Position numbers and translations under genes: made by a program
From: Apostichopus japonicus
Taxonomy: Eukaryota > Echinodermata > Holothuroidea > Aspidochirotida > Stichopodidae
Length of the DNA stretch: 64,000 bases
Reading direction: 5' to 3'
NCBI RefSeq assembly: GCF_037975245.1
Contig: NC_092563.1
Location: forward strand, 29,103,960-29,167,959
The notes under the pieces: generated by a model
Told to the model about the DNA's origin: nothing
What the model saw: the letters and a program-made list of their open reading frames with translations, nothing else
The model's database searches: none
Shown: positions 37,321-50,700 of the stretch, piece by piece
How positions within the stretch are numbered: the stretch's first letter is position 1
Layout of the letters: every line of letters starts with the position of its first letter

Positions 37321-40300
37321 ACAAGGAAAAAGAAAATGATTCTATTTTACGTTGTTTGTACTTGAGTTACATTCAACCAGAGTCAGCAGTGGTTAATTAT
37401 TGGCACAAACCTTGGCATTATATTTCAACACCTTCGACTGTCAGAAATGTTGTGGCTAGCTTAGTTGGATGGAATGGTGTGTTTGTTATCTAGTTCTAAG
37501 TCCATCTCAAGCATTTCTGACACCCACCCCTTTCGCCGCCTCTTTTTACCTCACACAAATATTCAAAAGTAGTTATTAGCACAAACGTGCATTTAGAACC
37601 AACTTTTAGTCTATACACGCCTAAGAATGCACCATTTGATGTTTGAATTTTCTCTCTGGGAAAGGACCCTTACACCCCCCCCCCCCTCATTGCCATTGAA
37701 TCTGACCCCTGTGGCCACCCCCTTCTATGTAACAACCTGGATCCACCCCTGTTAAAAGTTATCTATCATTCCAATTTCCTATCCTGAAAGATTCAGTTAA
37801 GTGGAGAAATTTAAAGTAGTGTTTGTTGCCCAGTGTTTGCATTGCTCAAATATATGTATGCAATGAATTGATTATTATGTTAATACAAGTGTCCAAAGAA
37901 GACTTTTTCAGCTGTATTTGTTATCTTTCAAAGAAACTTCAGAGTACAACTTAATTTAGTTTGAAAGCCATTAACATTGCTCTAAGTATGCTAGAAAGTA
38001 AACTAATGTTCACCTGTGCTCAAAACTTGAGAAAGGGCTGTCCTTAGCATTCTCAAACAGACATCAAGGGGCAATTAGAGGGATTGGTTAAATTATAATA
38101 ATTTCTACAACATTCTTGAGAGAATGAGACGACTTCAAATAAGGGATCTGAAAATGTAACTGTTCCCAGGGCTGCCCTGGCTCTTGGCCCCATTCAATAC
38201 GAATGTCATGCAATAAGTTATATGTTTTAAAACCTTTAAGCAACTTCAATATGCTTAAACATACTTGCTAGTAAGGGCGACCTTTAAGTTTTATCTACAT
38301 TTAAATGAAATATTTTACTCAGTTGGAGGGCATGTTTTCATCAAATATTTTGTGACCTCACCCTAAAATATGGAAGGAAAAAGTAGGTGTGTTTGGAAAC
38401 AGCTCATAGAGCATTGACTAGAGCAGGTCTTGAACTAGTGAACTGTAAGTGGTGCAAGTTCCATGCGCTACTAACTAACTGCTGTTGAATAAATGATGGT
38501 GGGGAATGCCAACCTCGAAGGACTGCTCTTCCCTTCCACTTTTAAGAGGAAGCTGGCTACCTTGATCAGGGCATCTTCAGGTCGCAGTCAAGATTCCCTA
38601 TTAAACCACACAAATTCAACGCAGTAGAGATTGTAATTGACTGGGTTGGCAACAGAGAAACAAAATGTTATCTTTTTCAATTTAGATATACCACCATCTT
38701 TTTCAAGCCGTTTACCACAAAATTGTATATTTGATACTTTGATATATAGCAATGTAAGTCTGGCTGTATCGGGCTATGTTAAATTGGGCACAGAGCACTT
38801 AAGTGGTAATAGTGATGTCATAACAAGTTACTTGTTCTTTCTTATATAGACATCGCGACGCCGACGACCCCCTGGCGATAACCCATCCTCTAACTTAGAA
38901 TAGCCTATAATCGTTCTTAGTTTAGAATTGGGGAAGGAACGCTCTGACAATACAATCCCATATGCATCCCTGCCAGCCCCCCCCCCCCTGTTCACTCACT
39001 ACCCTTCGTAGTTATTACGATTCCTTCCATGGCGTTGTTGGTGCCATACAAAATACACAATGAAGAAGAGACGACTTCCGAAACAGGGTTGCAGCATCTT
39101 TATTACAACAGATTGGAAATTTACTCATACAGTTTCAATTGTAAGGAGTTAAATAGAACAAATAATCGTTAGATTATCACTGGTACACACAGTGTACCTG
39201 GTACACACACTGTACCTGGTACACACACTGGTACACACAGTGTACAAACTTCGGAAATAGATCGGGACATGGACGGAATGGAATAAGTAAACAATTTTGA
39301 CTTAAAGAAATATTGAGCATGTGTTAAAATATATGAATTCATAAATAAAGCACATTATGCAGACACCATATAGAAGTGCTTAATTAGACGTACCAAAACT
39401 ATAGATGCATTAAATTAAAATGATTGGCATTTAAGCAACAGAAGACATAATTTGACACGATTTCAAAATACACATATAAAAACAAAATATGTAAAATCCA
39501 AGTATAATTGCTTATTAAATTTACCATTTCCTAAAAAAATCGTGATAAAAAAATTGTTCCACGAAAGCATTGTGTACGTATCCTTGTGTAGTTACCAAAT
39601 CACTAAATTTTGTTGTTTTATGATCGGACAAATCTTTTCCTGTACACCAATAAACGGTTTACCCTACCGTATTGTTATAACTGAAAGAAGAGGGGGGACA
39701 TATTTACCAGCCGGGGGGGGGGGGCAGCATGTACGAGTGCTTACCGAGGATCGGAGTTGGTTCACCCTATGATCCACTCCCACCCACACATGGCCTCCCT
39801 CCCACCAACGGACTACGCCGTCGCGGTACTTACGATCATGTATAGGCTACCATATGACGTATGCGATGAATGATGTTATGAAGTGTGTGCCTAATGCGTG
39901 CCTATCTAGTAACATACTTCCGTGTTTACTTCCAAAAATGGAGTGCAATGTCACAATAATCCTTCAGTTAGGTTATGGAACTTATGAACAATATTTACCA
40001 GGATATGTCATTAACGCATGGTTTATGAGAGGCTTAATACTGACATAAAAACAACTTTTTCTATAAATACAGCTGGGTATTCTCTTTCGTTGGATTACAG
40101 TTTAGATGTAGAAATGAACCCAGATTGTCCATCATGGCGTTCCAAAGAAGTCAACATGTTTATCACAAGTACCTTAGTATAGAGTGCTAATTAAACACAC
40201 AGTGAAGTATATTTAAAAGTGTGCACATTGAAATGAGGTTTATCCTTTTGGACGACCCATATACATGACCTCAACACTTTATCAACACATAAATAGAATA

Positions 40301-41379
40301 TTTGCTATTTCTGAACTTCTCATTGCAAGTCTATTTGCAAATGCTATGTATGTAAAGGCTCCTTTATGTTGGATAAATGCGGATTTTGTAAATATGTTTT
40401 CCTCATTTCCAATGTACTAGACAGTTGACCCTTGTTGTGATTAAGAAACCGGACTAGAAAGAGTTTATGGCAATTATCGGCTACTCCATGTTGTTGTAAC
40501 ACTACACGGTACATAAAGCCTCTCATCAGTAATGTTTACATTACACATTTTATATAATCCCAACACACTAACTGTAGTGCTTTAACATATTGGAGTGCAC
40601 GTTGTCTTGGTAACACTGGATGGTATCACAGGAATATGTTATCATTGTAATTATACGGTTAAATTATCAAAATTACAAGCAGGAAGTGCATAAGAGAATA
40701 ACTGTTTATCTCACTTTTTTATCTTTAAGTCCGTTCAAAGAAGTCTAATTGAATATATCTAGCTTCCTGGACGTTTCAAAGATAAAATCACTCGTATAAC
40801 AAGACAAGATACGGGTGATTTGTGATAGTCTACGGCAAGTAACAATATGCCAGTTAGGTCAAACGTTATTAGTAAACACTAAACAGCTCCTTGGAAACTC
40901 CATATACACACGGTCTTTGCACTACTTCACACAAATAGGAGTAAATACATCCTTATTTCAGCAGAATAAACTTGTTCATTTCATATATTTCAATTAATAA
41001 GTAATTAGGATTATTCGTTCCGATTAATATGGTTCATATTTGGTATTGAAGGAGTTTTTAACTGCGTCCGACACAGCTTTGAACCGCAGCAACGTAGTAA
41101 TTCATGCAGTGGCAATGTACGTATAGTGCAAAGTGTGTCCGAATTTCGAAATGACTTAATTCCGAGAGCCCTTTAATAGTTAATACCCCATTTGGAGCAA
41201 GGGGGACTCAGTTGGATCAGATGGGGAAGGATGGGGGGGGGGGAGGTGTGATGGTGACAGGGTTCCATTTACATTGGTAGTCGGAAAATAACGTTCAGCC
41301 GGTTTTTTTTACATTCAGTCTGTGAGGTATTGCACCATTCTTGCGGGCCCAAGACGACCTTCTAACAGAAAGTCCAAGC
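37321..41379. other. Gene-poor region between DAD1 and the GT47 gene
   Basis: No gene was recognised. Contents: a C tract (37675-37687) with, nearby, an end reading CTGGATCCACCCCTG (near 37738-37752) that looks like one tip of a hAT-type MITE whose other tip I did not find; a short tandem GGTACACACA(C/G)TGTACCT array (39181-39244); a possible tiny terminal coding stretch after TCTTATATAG (38850-38903, TSRRRRPPGDNPSSNLE then stop) without any partner exon; G tracts at 39710-39722 and 41235. Confidence 0.5.
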
Positions 41380-41798
41380 CTCTATACCAGGGTTGTCCAA
41401 CCTACGGCCCGCGGGCCACAGTCCGGCCCGCCGCAGGGTTGCGTCCGGCCCGCCAGAGATGCTCTACGGTGCGAAATTTTAGTGAGCAGATTTATTGATA
41501 ACAATTTGAAGCTATATAATCAATCATTCGAACCTTCTGGGTCCAAAAAACTGCATACAGGTCAGTTTGTGTGACACTCTCTTAGCGGGGGGGGGGGGCG
41601 GCTGAACTTTATTCATCTGTTTTATCAGGAAGGAAAATAAATCAGTGCGCTCCGCGCGCAGTGCTCACATTTTGTTGCCTTGGGCTTCGGGCAAAAAAAA
41701 TCGAAAAATCGAGCGTAGGGTTCATGCGGCCCCCTCCTTCATCATAATCATTCCATGTGGCCCTCCTCTGCAAAAGGTTGGACAACCCTGCTCTATAC
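41380..41798. mobile_element. hAT-type MITE, 403 bp, perfect 8-bp duplication
   Basis: Element 41388-41790 starts CAGGGTTGTCCAACCTACGG and ends in GGTTGGACAACCCTG, i.e. 14-15-bp terminal inverted repeats. It is flanked on both sides by CTCTATAC (41380-41387 and 41791-41798), a perfect 8-bp target-site duplication as hAT transposases make. The interior is GC-rich near the left end (CGGCCCGCGGGCC) and carries a G tract at about 41586-41597; no coding capacity. The clean ends suggest a fairly recent insertion. Confidence 0.95.
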
Positions 41799-42336
41799 CT
41801 ACCTACCTCGAGAGAGCTTAGAAGTTGGTTCCCACCTTCGAATTCCTTTGCACGTGTCAGATGAGATTCCTAAACATCAGCATGATTGGCGGATGAAATA
41901 CTTTAATCATGGAAGTCCCCTGGAGGATAATACTTCTATGCTAAGTTAAACTTGTGTGGAATTCTATAGTTAATTTTCTATAAATTATAAACAATGACGA
42001 AAAATATATCTGAATTGTTGAGCCACGGATAGTCAGTGACGTTCACAGGATTTCAAAGGTTGGGGAATGGGAGGGGGTTGGCACTTGGGTCTTTGAATGC
42101 AAGACCAGTGTGGGGGAGGCGGGGGTGTTCCCACTAGAAAAAAATTAAGTCAAATGGTTCATTCAGCTGAGGCATATTTTACCTGGCTGGATATTCGCCC
42201 GAACCATTGCCCGGACTGACGATCGCCATGCCTCCACTCCCGACCCCACCCCCCCCCCGCCCACCTTGCGTACGCCACTGCGGACTGTGACGCGTCTCAC
42301 ATATACCCGTGACTAAAATAATAGGGTTAGACTCAC

Positions 42337-45300
42337 TTAAGAAGATATCTGTACCATTTCTGCGACTATCATTTCAAAGGCATCGTTTGTGTCTTTACGA
42401 CTTGAATACAACAGCTGGCTTGCATATTGTTTTAACTTTTTCTGCATAATGGCTATTCTAAGCTTCGGTAATGTACTTAGGAACCATGTTGTATTTTGAT
42501 CCCCTGACAACACTTCCTCTGGAGGAATGTTAATTGTGAACGAAGAGTAATCAACCTTATCGTCGAAAGGAAATTGAATTTTATGCTTCTTTTTCTTCTT
42601 CGGTAAAAATGTTACTGGTAAGCAGCCGGCTGCTATTGCATCATAAAAGTACTGTTGAATATGTGTATCTGCGGGTGCAAGCAAACAAAACACCGATCGT
42701 CTCATCCACTGATACGCTGACTGGGATGAACCAACTTGGTTTAAGTTATCGATAAATCGAACTGCAAAGGTATCTGTCTCGGTCGGTGTCTCTGACGACG
42801 ACGAAATGTGAATATTAGTTATCTGTTCCCTCAAACTGGCTCGAACTCCTCTACCAGAAAAAGTATTGTCGTAAAAGAAAGCAAATATATTTCGCGGCAA
42901 TTCACCGCTTGTTATGGGCTCGTGAGCTGGGTACGGGGCCACAATGATCTGGGAAGTTCCTCTGCCGGCGTATTTTCGAAGTTCGACATTGTTTTCCCTA
43001 TCTGGACTTATAAAGATGATGTTGCTCGTATGTTCCTTGTCTCTCAGAAGAGGACATATTTTAGTCCAGTGATACCGTTCTGGTTTACCGAGTACCATAA
43101 AATGTGGTCTGGATGGTTTACCGTTTCGGAAGTATGGAAGCGTTTGGTCAACAAACTGCCACAGTTGACTATGTAAGTCGGCAACGGTCACATTAATCCC
43201 CGAACGACAGTTACATGCTAATGAAGCGTAGAACGGAATAAATAGAACATCCGCCTTCGTCGCATCACTCGTTAAATATTTGCTGCTCAATAATCTACGA
43301 TGGAAGAGCACTTCTAGAGAAGTAACAACGCTCGTAACGTCGTCACCACTGTGCGTGGTTGAAGTGAAACGGTCTTCCGTTCTTTGATAACCGTTATCTG
43401 TGTTATTGATTGCGCAATGTAACAGGTCTGTGGTGAACATTGAAGGAACATCATAAATATATACAAGAAGGGAAGGTCTTGTCGCTGGGCTTTTGGCATT
43501 CTCCAGTCGTTGTGTTTCTGGTTTTGAACTTTCAACGGCATCCCGATGATGCTGGTGTTTAGTCCCTGTAAGAACCGTAGACTCGTCTATGTCAGCTTGT
43601 AACTGTTTCCTGCAAAAAACAAAACACACAAAAAAAGAAACCATAAGACACACCCGGTTTGTGCAATACGTTTGATCGTTAAAGGCAAGAAGAAAATCTA
43701 CATGTAGTTTTTAAATGCGACAATGAAAACAAATGTTAAAAAGCTGGGGGGCACAAAAGCAGTTTTATGTTGGGCTTACCAGTTCATAATTCTGAAACTA
43801 GACGGGAAGGAGTAAACTCCTAATAGTTGCAGTTAAACTGAGAGACCGGTGATCAATTATGTGTGAACATTACATGAATTATTCACCAGAAAGCCAGCAG
43901 GCTTAGTGATTCCTTTCCTTGTAAGTTTAAATTGTATATGGGATCAACTGATTGATAGAGCAACTGAGGACAATGTGTCCTGACAGTCAAGTACCAGAAA
44001 ATCATACCAGATAACTTGATCATCGCAAAGTTATTACCCTTCAAAATGTTGCTGACAGGTTACAGTCATATTTGAGAGTGGAAAACCCTCTCAAAGAGGA
44101 AAGGTCAAATCCTATGACAGTTAGTGACACAGAAATGCCATTCATCATAGAATTGAGTTTACAGGCGTTCAAGGTTTCCATACTTTGTTTGACCTCTGTT
44201 GACTTCAAATGACCTTCCATCAGCATCATATTTGGGTAAATATTTGGACAATATCTGTAACTAAATGCAGTTGTAATAACCAGCACTAAAACGGACAACT
44301 TTAATAGGTTAGGGTCAAGTGCTTGAGAGCAGTTCAAGATATTGTGCAGTATTTCTGGCTAAACTTAGTTACAAATGACATCTTAAACAACAGGATTAAG
44401 CCTGTATCAATCAGGCGCGTAGCGAGAAATTTGCCAAGGGAGGGGCGAACCTGTATATGCAAACTATTGGAGCCGTAGATTCGGTAAAGCGTATCGCCAC
44501 CATGAGTTGGCATGAAGAGTACAAGAAAATTTTTGGCCGAAAATGCCTCCCAGATCGCTAGAAATGGCACTTCCCAGGCCTTGTAAGTTGCATCTAAGCA
44601 TTTTCTATTTTTAAATTACTGGCGATATCATAAAAATATACGGTCGCCCCCCCCCCCCCCATCGCTACGCGCTTGGTATCAGTTAAGTATGGTGAGAGCA
44701 CGGGTGTATTCCAAGGTTGTGAGAGCAATGGAATATTACACTGACATGGTGTAAACTTTAGGAATTATTAATTATGTTCTTAAAACTGCAAATCATTCAG
44801 ACCAATTATGTGCTTTCCTGTACAACATGTCCTTGTACAAAATGTCATGCTGAAACTCTATGCTTAGTACCATGGCCACTCTCTAACTAAGAAGCAAGGT
44901 TTTCAGGGATTGAATTCTGCTAGCTTTAAACAACCATTGGCTTGAAGCAAATTAGAAGTCTCAACCTGAAAATAAACTTATACAGTGCTTTTAAGGTTTT
45001 AACCGCCCCCTCCCCCCCCCCCCCGCTGACCACTAAGAATTACTGGGTTCTTGTTCTCATTATAGGAAAGTCATATGCCAATATTACATCTGATGAAACT
45101 GCCTATCTTATGATAATTCCCAGAGTGTAACCTCTGCTGAACCCAAATGACCTGTACCCTCCACAAAAAAATAGAGTTCTTGAACTCATTATAGAGAAGC
45201 CATAGCCATATATACCAGCTACGCAGTTTTCATTTCCGTAAATATCGTTTTACATAGTGTTCAAGTTTTGACACCTGGTGACCTTAAATGAACTCTGACC

Positions 45301-47704
45301 TATATCAACTTGTGCGAAAACTATAAAATACACAAGGCTATCATACTATGCATATATGAGCTCCTTTTATGTTCTGGCTTTGGAGATATAACAATTTTTA
45401 TATTCATATGTTAGCCTCTGCTGACCCAAAATGACCTTTGACCTCCACCACAAACAATAAGGTTCGCTGAACTAATTACAGGAAATCCACATGCCAAATA
45501 TAAGAACTGCACAGGCGACCTTCCTTGAGATATCATGTTTACAAGATTTTCACACTTTTCCCCCTCTGTTGACCTCAATTGACCCTTCATATTCATATTC
45601 AACACTATATAGATCGTCCACTCACCAACGGCAAGTTGCACACTAAGTTTGAACTTCATGCAACTTCATCTTCTTCTTGAGATATTGTGTGAACAATGTT
45701 TTCACACTTTGACCCGTGCTGACCTCAAATGACCTTTGACCAATACCAACAGCAGTTCCTAACCAGTTCTACCTATGGGGAACCTTCATAACAAATATGA
45801 AATGTACCCCAGTTATCCTTCTGAAGTTAGAGCGTTTACGAGCAAGTGTCACACGCACACAATATACCGTACGCATAGATACCATATGCCATCACAATTG
45901 CATCGATTCCTTCGGCAAGGAATATATAAAGAATGCAGAAAATCCAGCCTATACTTCTTTAAACCTTGAAGATTTTGAATATTCTCAAAACTGAGGAACG
46001 AGTTGTAGAGTTTGGCGACGGCGGTGATTTGGTTCAGCGCCTAACACTCCAGCTATGACATCAAATTATCCTCATCTTTCGCTCGCAATTATCTACAGGA
46101 AATGTTCTTGTTTGTGAAGGATATATTCGAATTTAATGCGTCACTTTGTTCGTGTAAATGCATTTTCTTTTCATATGCCCTCTTTCGCTACTGCCCTCTC
46201 TCCACATGCTTCTTTTGATATGCTTATATTGCTAACCGTGTAAGGTAGTTGTGTGCACGTATTTGTACATAGTTATTTTAGTGACGTCACTTGATTCTTC
46301 AGACCGTATCACTGTAATTATTAGCAGTCTGGTACACCCAAAGAACTCAAAAGTGTTTCTATGGGTACACCTCAATCAATGAAGAACAATGGAACAATGA
46401 CAAATGCAGTGTAACAGTGTTGTAGCCAAATATTTAAACCAATCGCGTCATTTCAGCATTTGTGTGCATTTATCAAGTAACGCAATATGTTATATGTTAT
46501 AACAACATGGATGATAAGCCTAGACGTAACAGCTACACTAATCTAGCTAATTAATCGTAGTGAGGTGAATACAGTTAGTAAATCTTGAGTAATGTTGGTA
46601 TAGCCTATCCTTCCAAACTACACTTCAAACGACCTGTATATTTACATGACAAGCGATGTAACAAACATATAAGGCCGGTATACTAACAATATATACCTCA
46701 AGATAAATTCACATTTTAGAATGATTTGGACAGTGGTTCTATGGGCTTACTATAGTAGTAAGCCTGCCTACTCCTTCAAAGACTAACACGAAATCCATGC
46801 AAATTTGAGCTGACGGTTAATCCGATAAGAAAAGGCCGCGATGGGGTACCGGGAATTTAAGAACGTCCACAAAGTACACGTATTTACAAACAACGATTTA
46901 TACTAGGCAAGCAACAAAATATCAGTCCGACTTAACCTTGACATTCAACATCTTCTAAATTCATTTACGGCTCTCACGCCAGGGAGCTAGGCTTTGCATA
47001 TAGGCTCAGATCTCCGCTCTAAGGAAGTCGAGAACAAAAATCAGCATGTATGATCCCTGAAGAACATGAATAGCTTATGCATATTTAATCCCTTTGAGCA
47101 TTGGTCCAAAGAGATTACACTGTTCGAAATCCAACTTAGCAAAGTAAACGTTTTCGTTTGTAACATCTAAATATCTCTATATACGTAACGTAACACCATA
47201 TAGCAAGGTATTCGCCAAAAATTGATTCACCACCCTGTTGGTAAAATGGCAGGAAGGTTCCGCACATATAATGCTGTGTTAATGTACCCGTTACATTGAA
47301 GTACTTCCTACTATTGTTAACATTGGAGCTAAGATTGTATAGTCGTTAGCAGGCTTATAGATATCGTAGTTCTTATTGCTTTTACGTATATGGATTCATT
47401 ATGAGCCTAAAAGGGAAATGAATCTGTTGGGAATCACTATATATAGGAACAATATATCTGACGATTTGAAAGCTGTGCTTAAAACATTTTCACACGATAC
47501 GTGAAACTGAAGAATTAACATATTGGTAGTCCATGTATATAGGCCAACATACCTTCCCACGTTCCGTGCCTGTACCACTCTATGAGCTCTGGCTTCGGGT
47601 CGTTCATCTCCACTAGTGTTGTAGGCCCGCAATATGAAGAAGGTAACCAGGGTAGTTATAATCACGATATGCCATTTCCTTCTTCTCAACCAACGATACA
47701 TCAT
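42337..47704 (-). CDS. Exostosin-like GT47 glycosyltransferase, type II membrane (2 exons)
   Basis: Minus-strand exons 47704-47553 and 43609-42337; phase 2 junction AG|G gives Arg51; joined frame 474 codons plus stop. The N-terminus (MMYRWLRRRKW, then hydrophobic residues about 12-27) is a basic cytosolic tail plus signal anchor, the Golgi type II topology normal for these enzymes. The catalytic region has exostosin-domain landmarks: LLVYIYDVPSMF (98-109), ADVLFIPFYASLAC (170-183), RPHFMVLG, NIFAFFYDNTFSGRG, and the C-terminal signature SVFCLLAPADTHIQQYFYDA followed by IAAGCLPV (356-382). Family GT47 enzymes transfer sugars from nucleotide-sugar donors in glycan synthesis; the match is to the single-domain exostosin type, without the GT64 domain of EXT1/EXT2, so donor and acceptor cannot be named. 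A 3.9-kb intron separates the anchor exon from the enzymatic exon. Two adjacent Met codons are available at the start (47704 and 47701). Confidence 0.9.
44050..44240. repeat. TGACCT-type repeat fragment in the GT47 intron
   Basis: Contains TTTGACCTCTGTTGACTTCAAATGACC and a companion block of the same family as the copies at 4.7-5.0 and 45.1-45.8 kb. Too diverged to set precise ends. Confidence 0.4.
44404..44683. mobile_element. hAT-type MITE, 264 bp, in the GT47 intron
   Basis: Element 44412-44675 begins CAGGCGCGTAGCGA and ends TCGCTACGCGCTTG, a 14-bp terminal inverted repeat with one mismatch. Flanks are GTATCAAT (44404-44411) and GTATCAGT (44676-44683), an 8-bp target-site duplication with one mismatch. 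A 14-bp C tract (44647-44660) lies just inside the right tip. No coding capacity. Confidence 0.9.
45090..45790. repeat. TGACCT-type repeat, three diverged copies, in the GT47 intron
   Basis: Blocks around 45130, 45270-45430 and 45540-45760 share the order TGACC(T)AAATGACCTTTGACC, a short ACCAACA-like block, GAACT(C/A)ATTATAGG, and a CCATATGCCA/AAATATGAA block ending in GAGATAT. Same family as the copies near 3-5 kb. Spacing is about 150-180 bp. Confidence 0.55.
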
Positions 47705-50700
47705 CTACCCATCAAGAAAGCCGATATATCGCCAAATCTGAATGGTAATAAAAATAAAAATAATATATAAATAGGATAATAGGATTAGGAAGAATTTCAA
47801 CCATCTGTGTTTCATAAATCCTGATATATGAACGCACGGTATCGATATAGATAAGCCAACACAACGGACCGATGACTAAAATGAATTAACTAAACTTGGC
47901 ATGATTACAGTCACATCAAGAATGAGTACAACACCAATCGAAATGGCGAGGTAAGTATTCACCATGTATTGCTGTACCGTTTAACCTTATGGGCTACCAT
48001 ATGGTTTTTGTACCGGTACTATTTCCAATATATACGTCGTGTCTCTCGATTGGGTTTCTAGCTATAAACAGCCACTTGAATAGACTCGAGTACTCCCTTC
48101 CTTCCACCCAACTCTGTAGTTATCCTGGACTACTTTTATTCATAGCAACTACTATATACTGGCAACTGGATGCATTAAGTTTGATAAAGTGACACTGCAG
48201 TGTCTCATACCGTGTACATGGACTCAGAGGTATCGGAGGCGGTTTCCTGATTCTCTTAGCGGAAAGACTTTGGCATTTAGATTGCATAAATATCCTCCTC
48301 ATCTCTTAGGAAAACATTAATATTAACTCCGTTGTAAAGAAAATTGTGTTCTTCCCTGATTGCCGCAACTGCTGATGTTAAGAACTTCCAGGAAACTAAA
48401 TATGATACATTGGGCAATCTATGCCGCACATAAATGACACTTAAAGGTGACCGAGACCGTGATAAACAGTGGAAGCATAATGAGTGCTACTGTAACCATG
48501 GTGTCATGGATAATTATGAGCAATGTCTGCAAAGATAGACTATATAATAATACATGGCGTATGACCACAACGTTTAAGTATTACCTATAGCGTAAATACT
48601 TCACCGGACCAACCATTGGCGTAACCATGACAACGCCTGATGGCATAGAGAAAACTGAACGCTGAAAGATCCGATTTGTTAGATGTGAAGGAACAGCAAA
48701 TTATTATCATATATTTTCTTTGTGGGGCAGTAAAGAAATAAGAAGTTTGGAAAGGGTGATACGCAGCTTTCGATTTTCGAGAACTAACTTATCCCTGTAC
48801 CCAGTAGTACCCAACCACCCAATTCCTGCATCTGAACTTTCATAAAAGGAAAGTCAGCTTTGACCTATAACTTACAAGTGCAAATACGCTTTCACGGTTC
48901 TGTTTGGAAAGCCATTGTGTGTCATAATCTCGACTACGTGTTCAGTAAGACCCATGCAATTTCCCATAAATGTCAGTGACGTCATTCACTGTAAAAACGC
49001 ATATTACATATTGACATGCTTACACAATATATCGAGATCGTGTGTTACCATATATCATATATCATACCAACTTAACACCACATAAATACCCGGATGTTTG
49101 TTAAGATGATATGGTAAGAGTGTGGTAGAGAGTATATATGGTCCACTTACCTTACATTCGCGTCCTAATAAGAATATCATATAACAAAAATAATCAAATC
49201 CTTTCCAGTTTCACAAAAAAAAGCATTCGGTATACGACAGCCGATTAAGTTAAATCGTTACAGACTGCGCAATGGCTGTATACATATATACAAATTGAGC
49301 CTTTAGCTATAACTACACAGATATGACGCCGAGAATGACGATCCTTTATTGGTAACCTTGAATCTCAAAGAATGAATTCCTTACCATTGTTGCGATGTAT
49401 ATAGTATTTAACACTCCCCCATAAAGTTAAACGAGATCACAAATTGATTCTATTTATACCTCTGTTATTAATATGATTACTTTTGTTAGGTCGGCACTAG
49501 ACCGTATCAATACAATGAATGTATACTGTTTTGCACATAGGAGTGGAGAATGAAACCTATATACAAGCAATGCATATTTATACTAGGGTTCCTTCAAACT
49601 AACTATGAAGGAACTCTAATTTATGCCACCGTACGTTTGGTTTTGTTGTTTTCTTGGACGTTTGTCTTACAGGTGTAGGGTTACGATCTTTGTGACGTCA
49701 GAGCAGGGAATTGTTAGGGTACAGCCATTCACTTGTCGAGATTTATTGGTGTTTAACTTAACTGTACTTGAAATATAACCCTGCTGCCATTATTTGTGTT
49801 GTTTTTTGGACTGCATGGTCTCGACAATAAAGCACGATTCAGTTTCACTCCATTTATTTTGATGTTGGTCACCGATACCGTTCGTTATTTTAACTCCTTC
49901 GGCTATGAAATTACGAAATTCTGACAGTATACTAGAGAAATGATGTATTATCGGGCAAAACAAATCAGTGAATATGCACACATCTTTCAGACAAAAAAAC
50001 CTATCAGTTATATATAGCACTAACAGTATACCGTATGCGTGAATACATACTATACCAGTGATGTGAGAGACCAGCAAATGGACACACACAACATACATAT
50101 TTTCCGTTGACATTTGTAATATTTTATCAGTTCTTACAGTTTGTTTGGTGACATGTTAAAAGTTTACATTAATGTTGGTATATGTAATAAACTTTACACA
50201 AAATAACTATTTTCAGTGCAGGTTATTATAATCATACCAATTCTATTTCAAAATGACCATATCAATTTCGGGGGATTAATTCCGGTGAAGTTGATGGGTT
50301 CCGCGTTAAAAGGTTTTTCAGCCCCTCCTACAAAGGTTAATTATGAAAGAGCCTTCTTCAACACATGGAGTCGTGGATTGATGGGAACGTGTTGTCTATA
50401 GAGGCGAGGCGAGGCGAGGCTATATAGTCTTGAAATGTGTGAATTTATAAAACAAACGAAAACACACAAAACTGCGGGGTGTTGTCACGACTACACGCCA
50501 AAAGGTGGGAACAAGTTCATGGGTGGGATAAATTTGACGTAACTGTAATTAAAATCTTTCAGGAATCATCTAGTCAAAATATCTTCAGTAAATCATCAAT
50601 CCATATTGTTACTGCGGATGATTGAAAATAAAGATACCACAAACCAAGCTAGTCAGAGTTGACCTTGCCGTTTCGTAACTCTTTTATGTACTTAGTAATA

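Noticed and set aside
38850-38903. Short coding-like tail (TSRRRRPPGDNPSSNLE, stop) after an acceptor
   Set aside because: Only 17 codons, no upstream exon in the same phase identified.
39452-39772. 106-codon plus-strand frame
   Set aside because: AT-rich with a G tract translated as glycines at the end; no domain or splice evidence.
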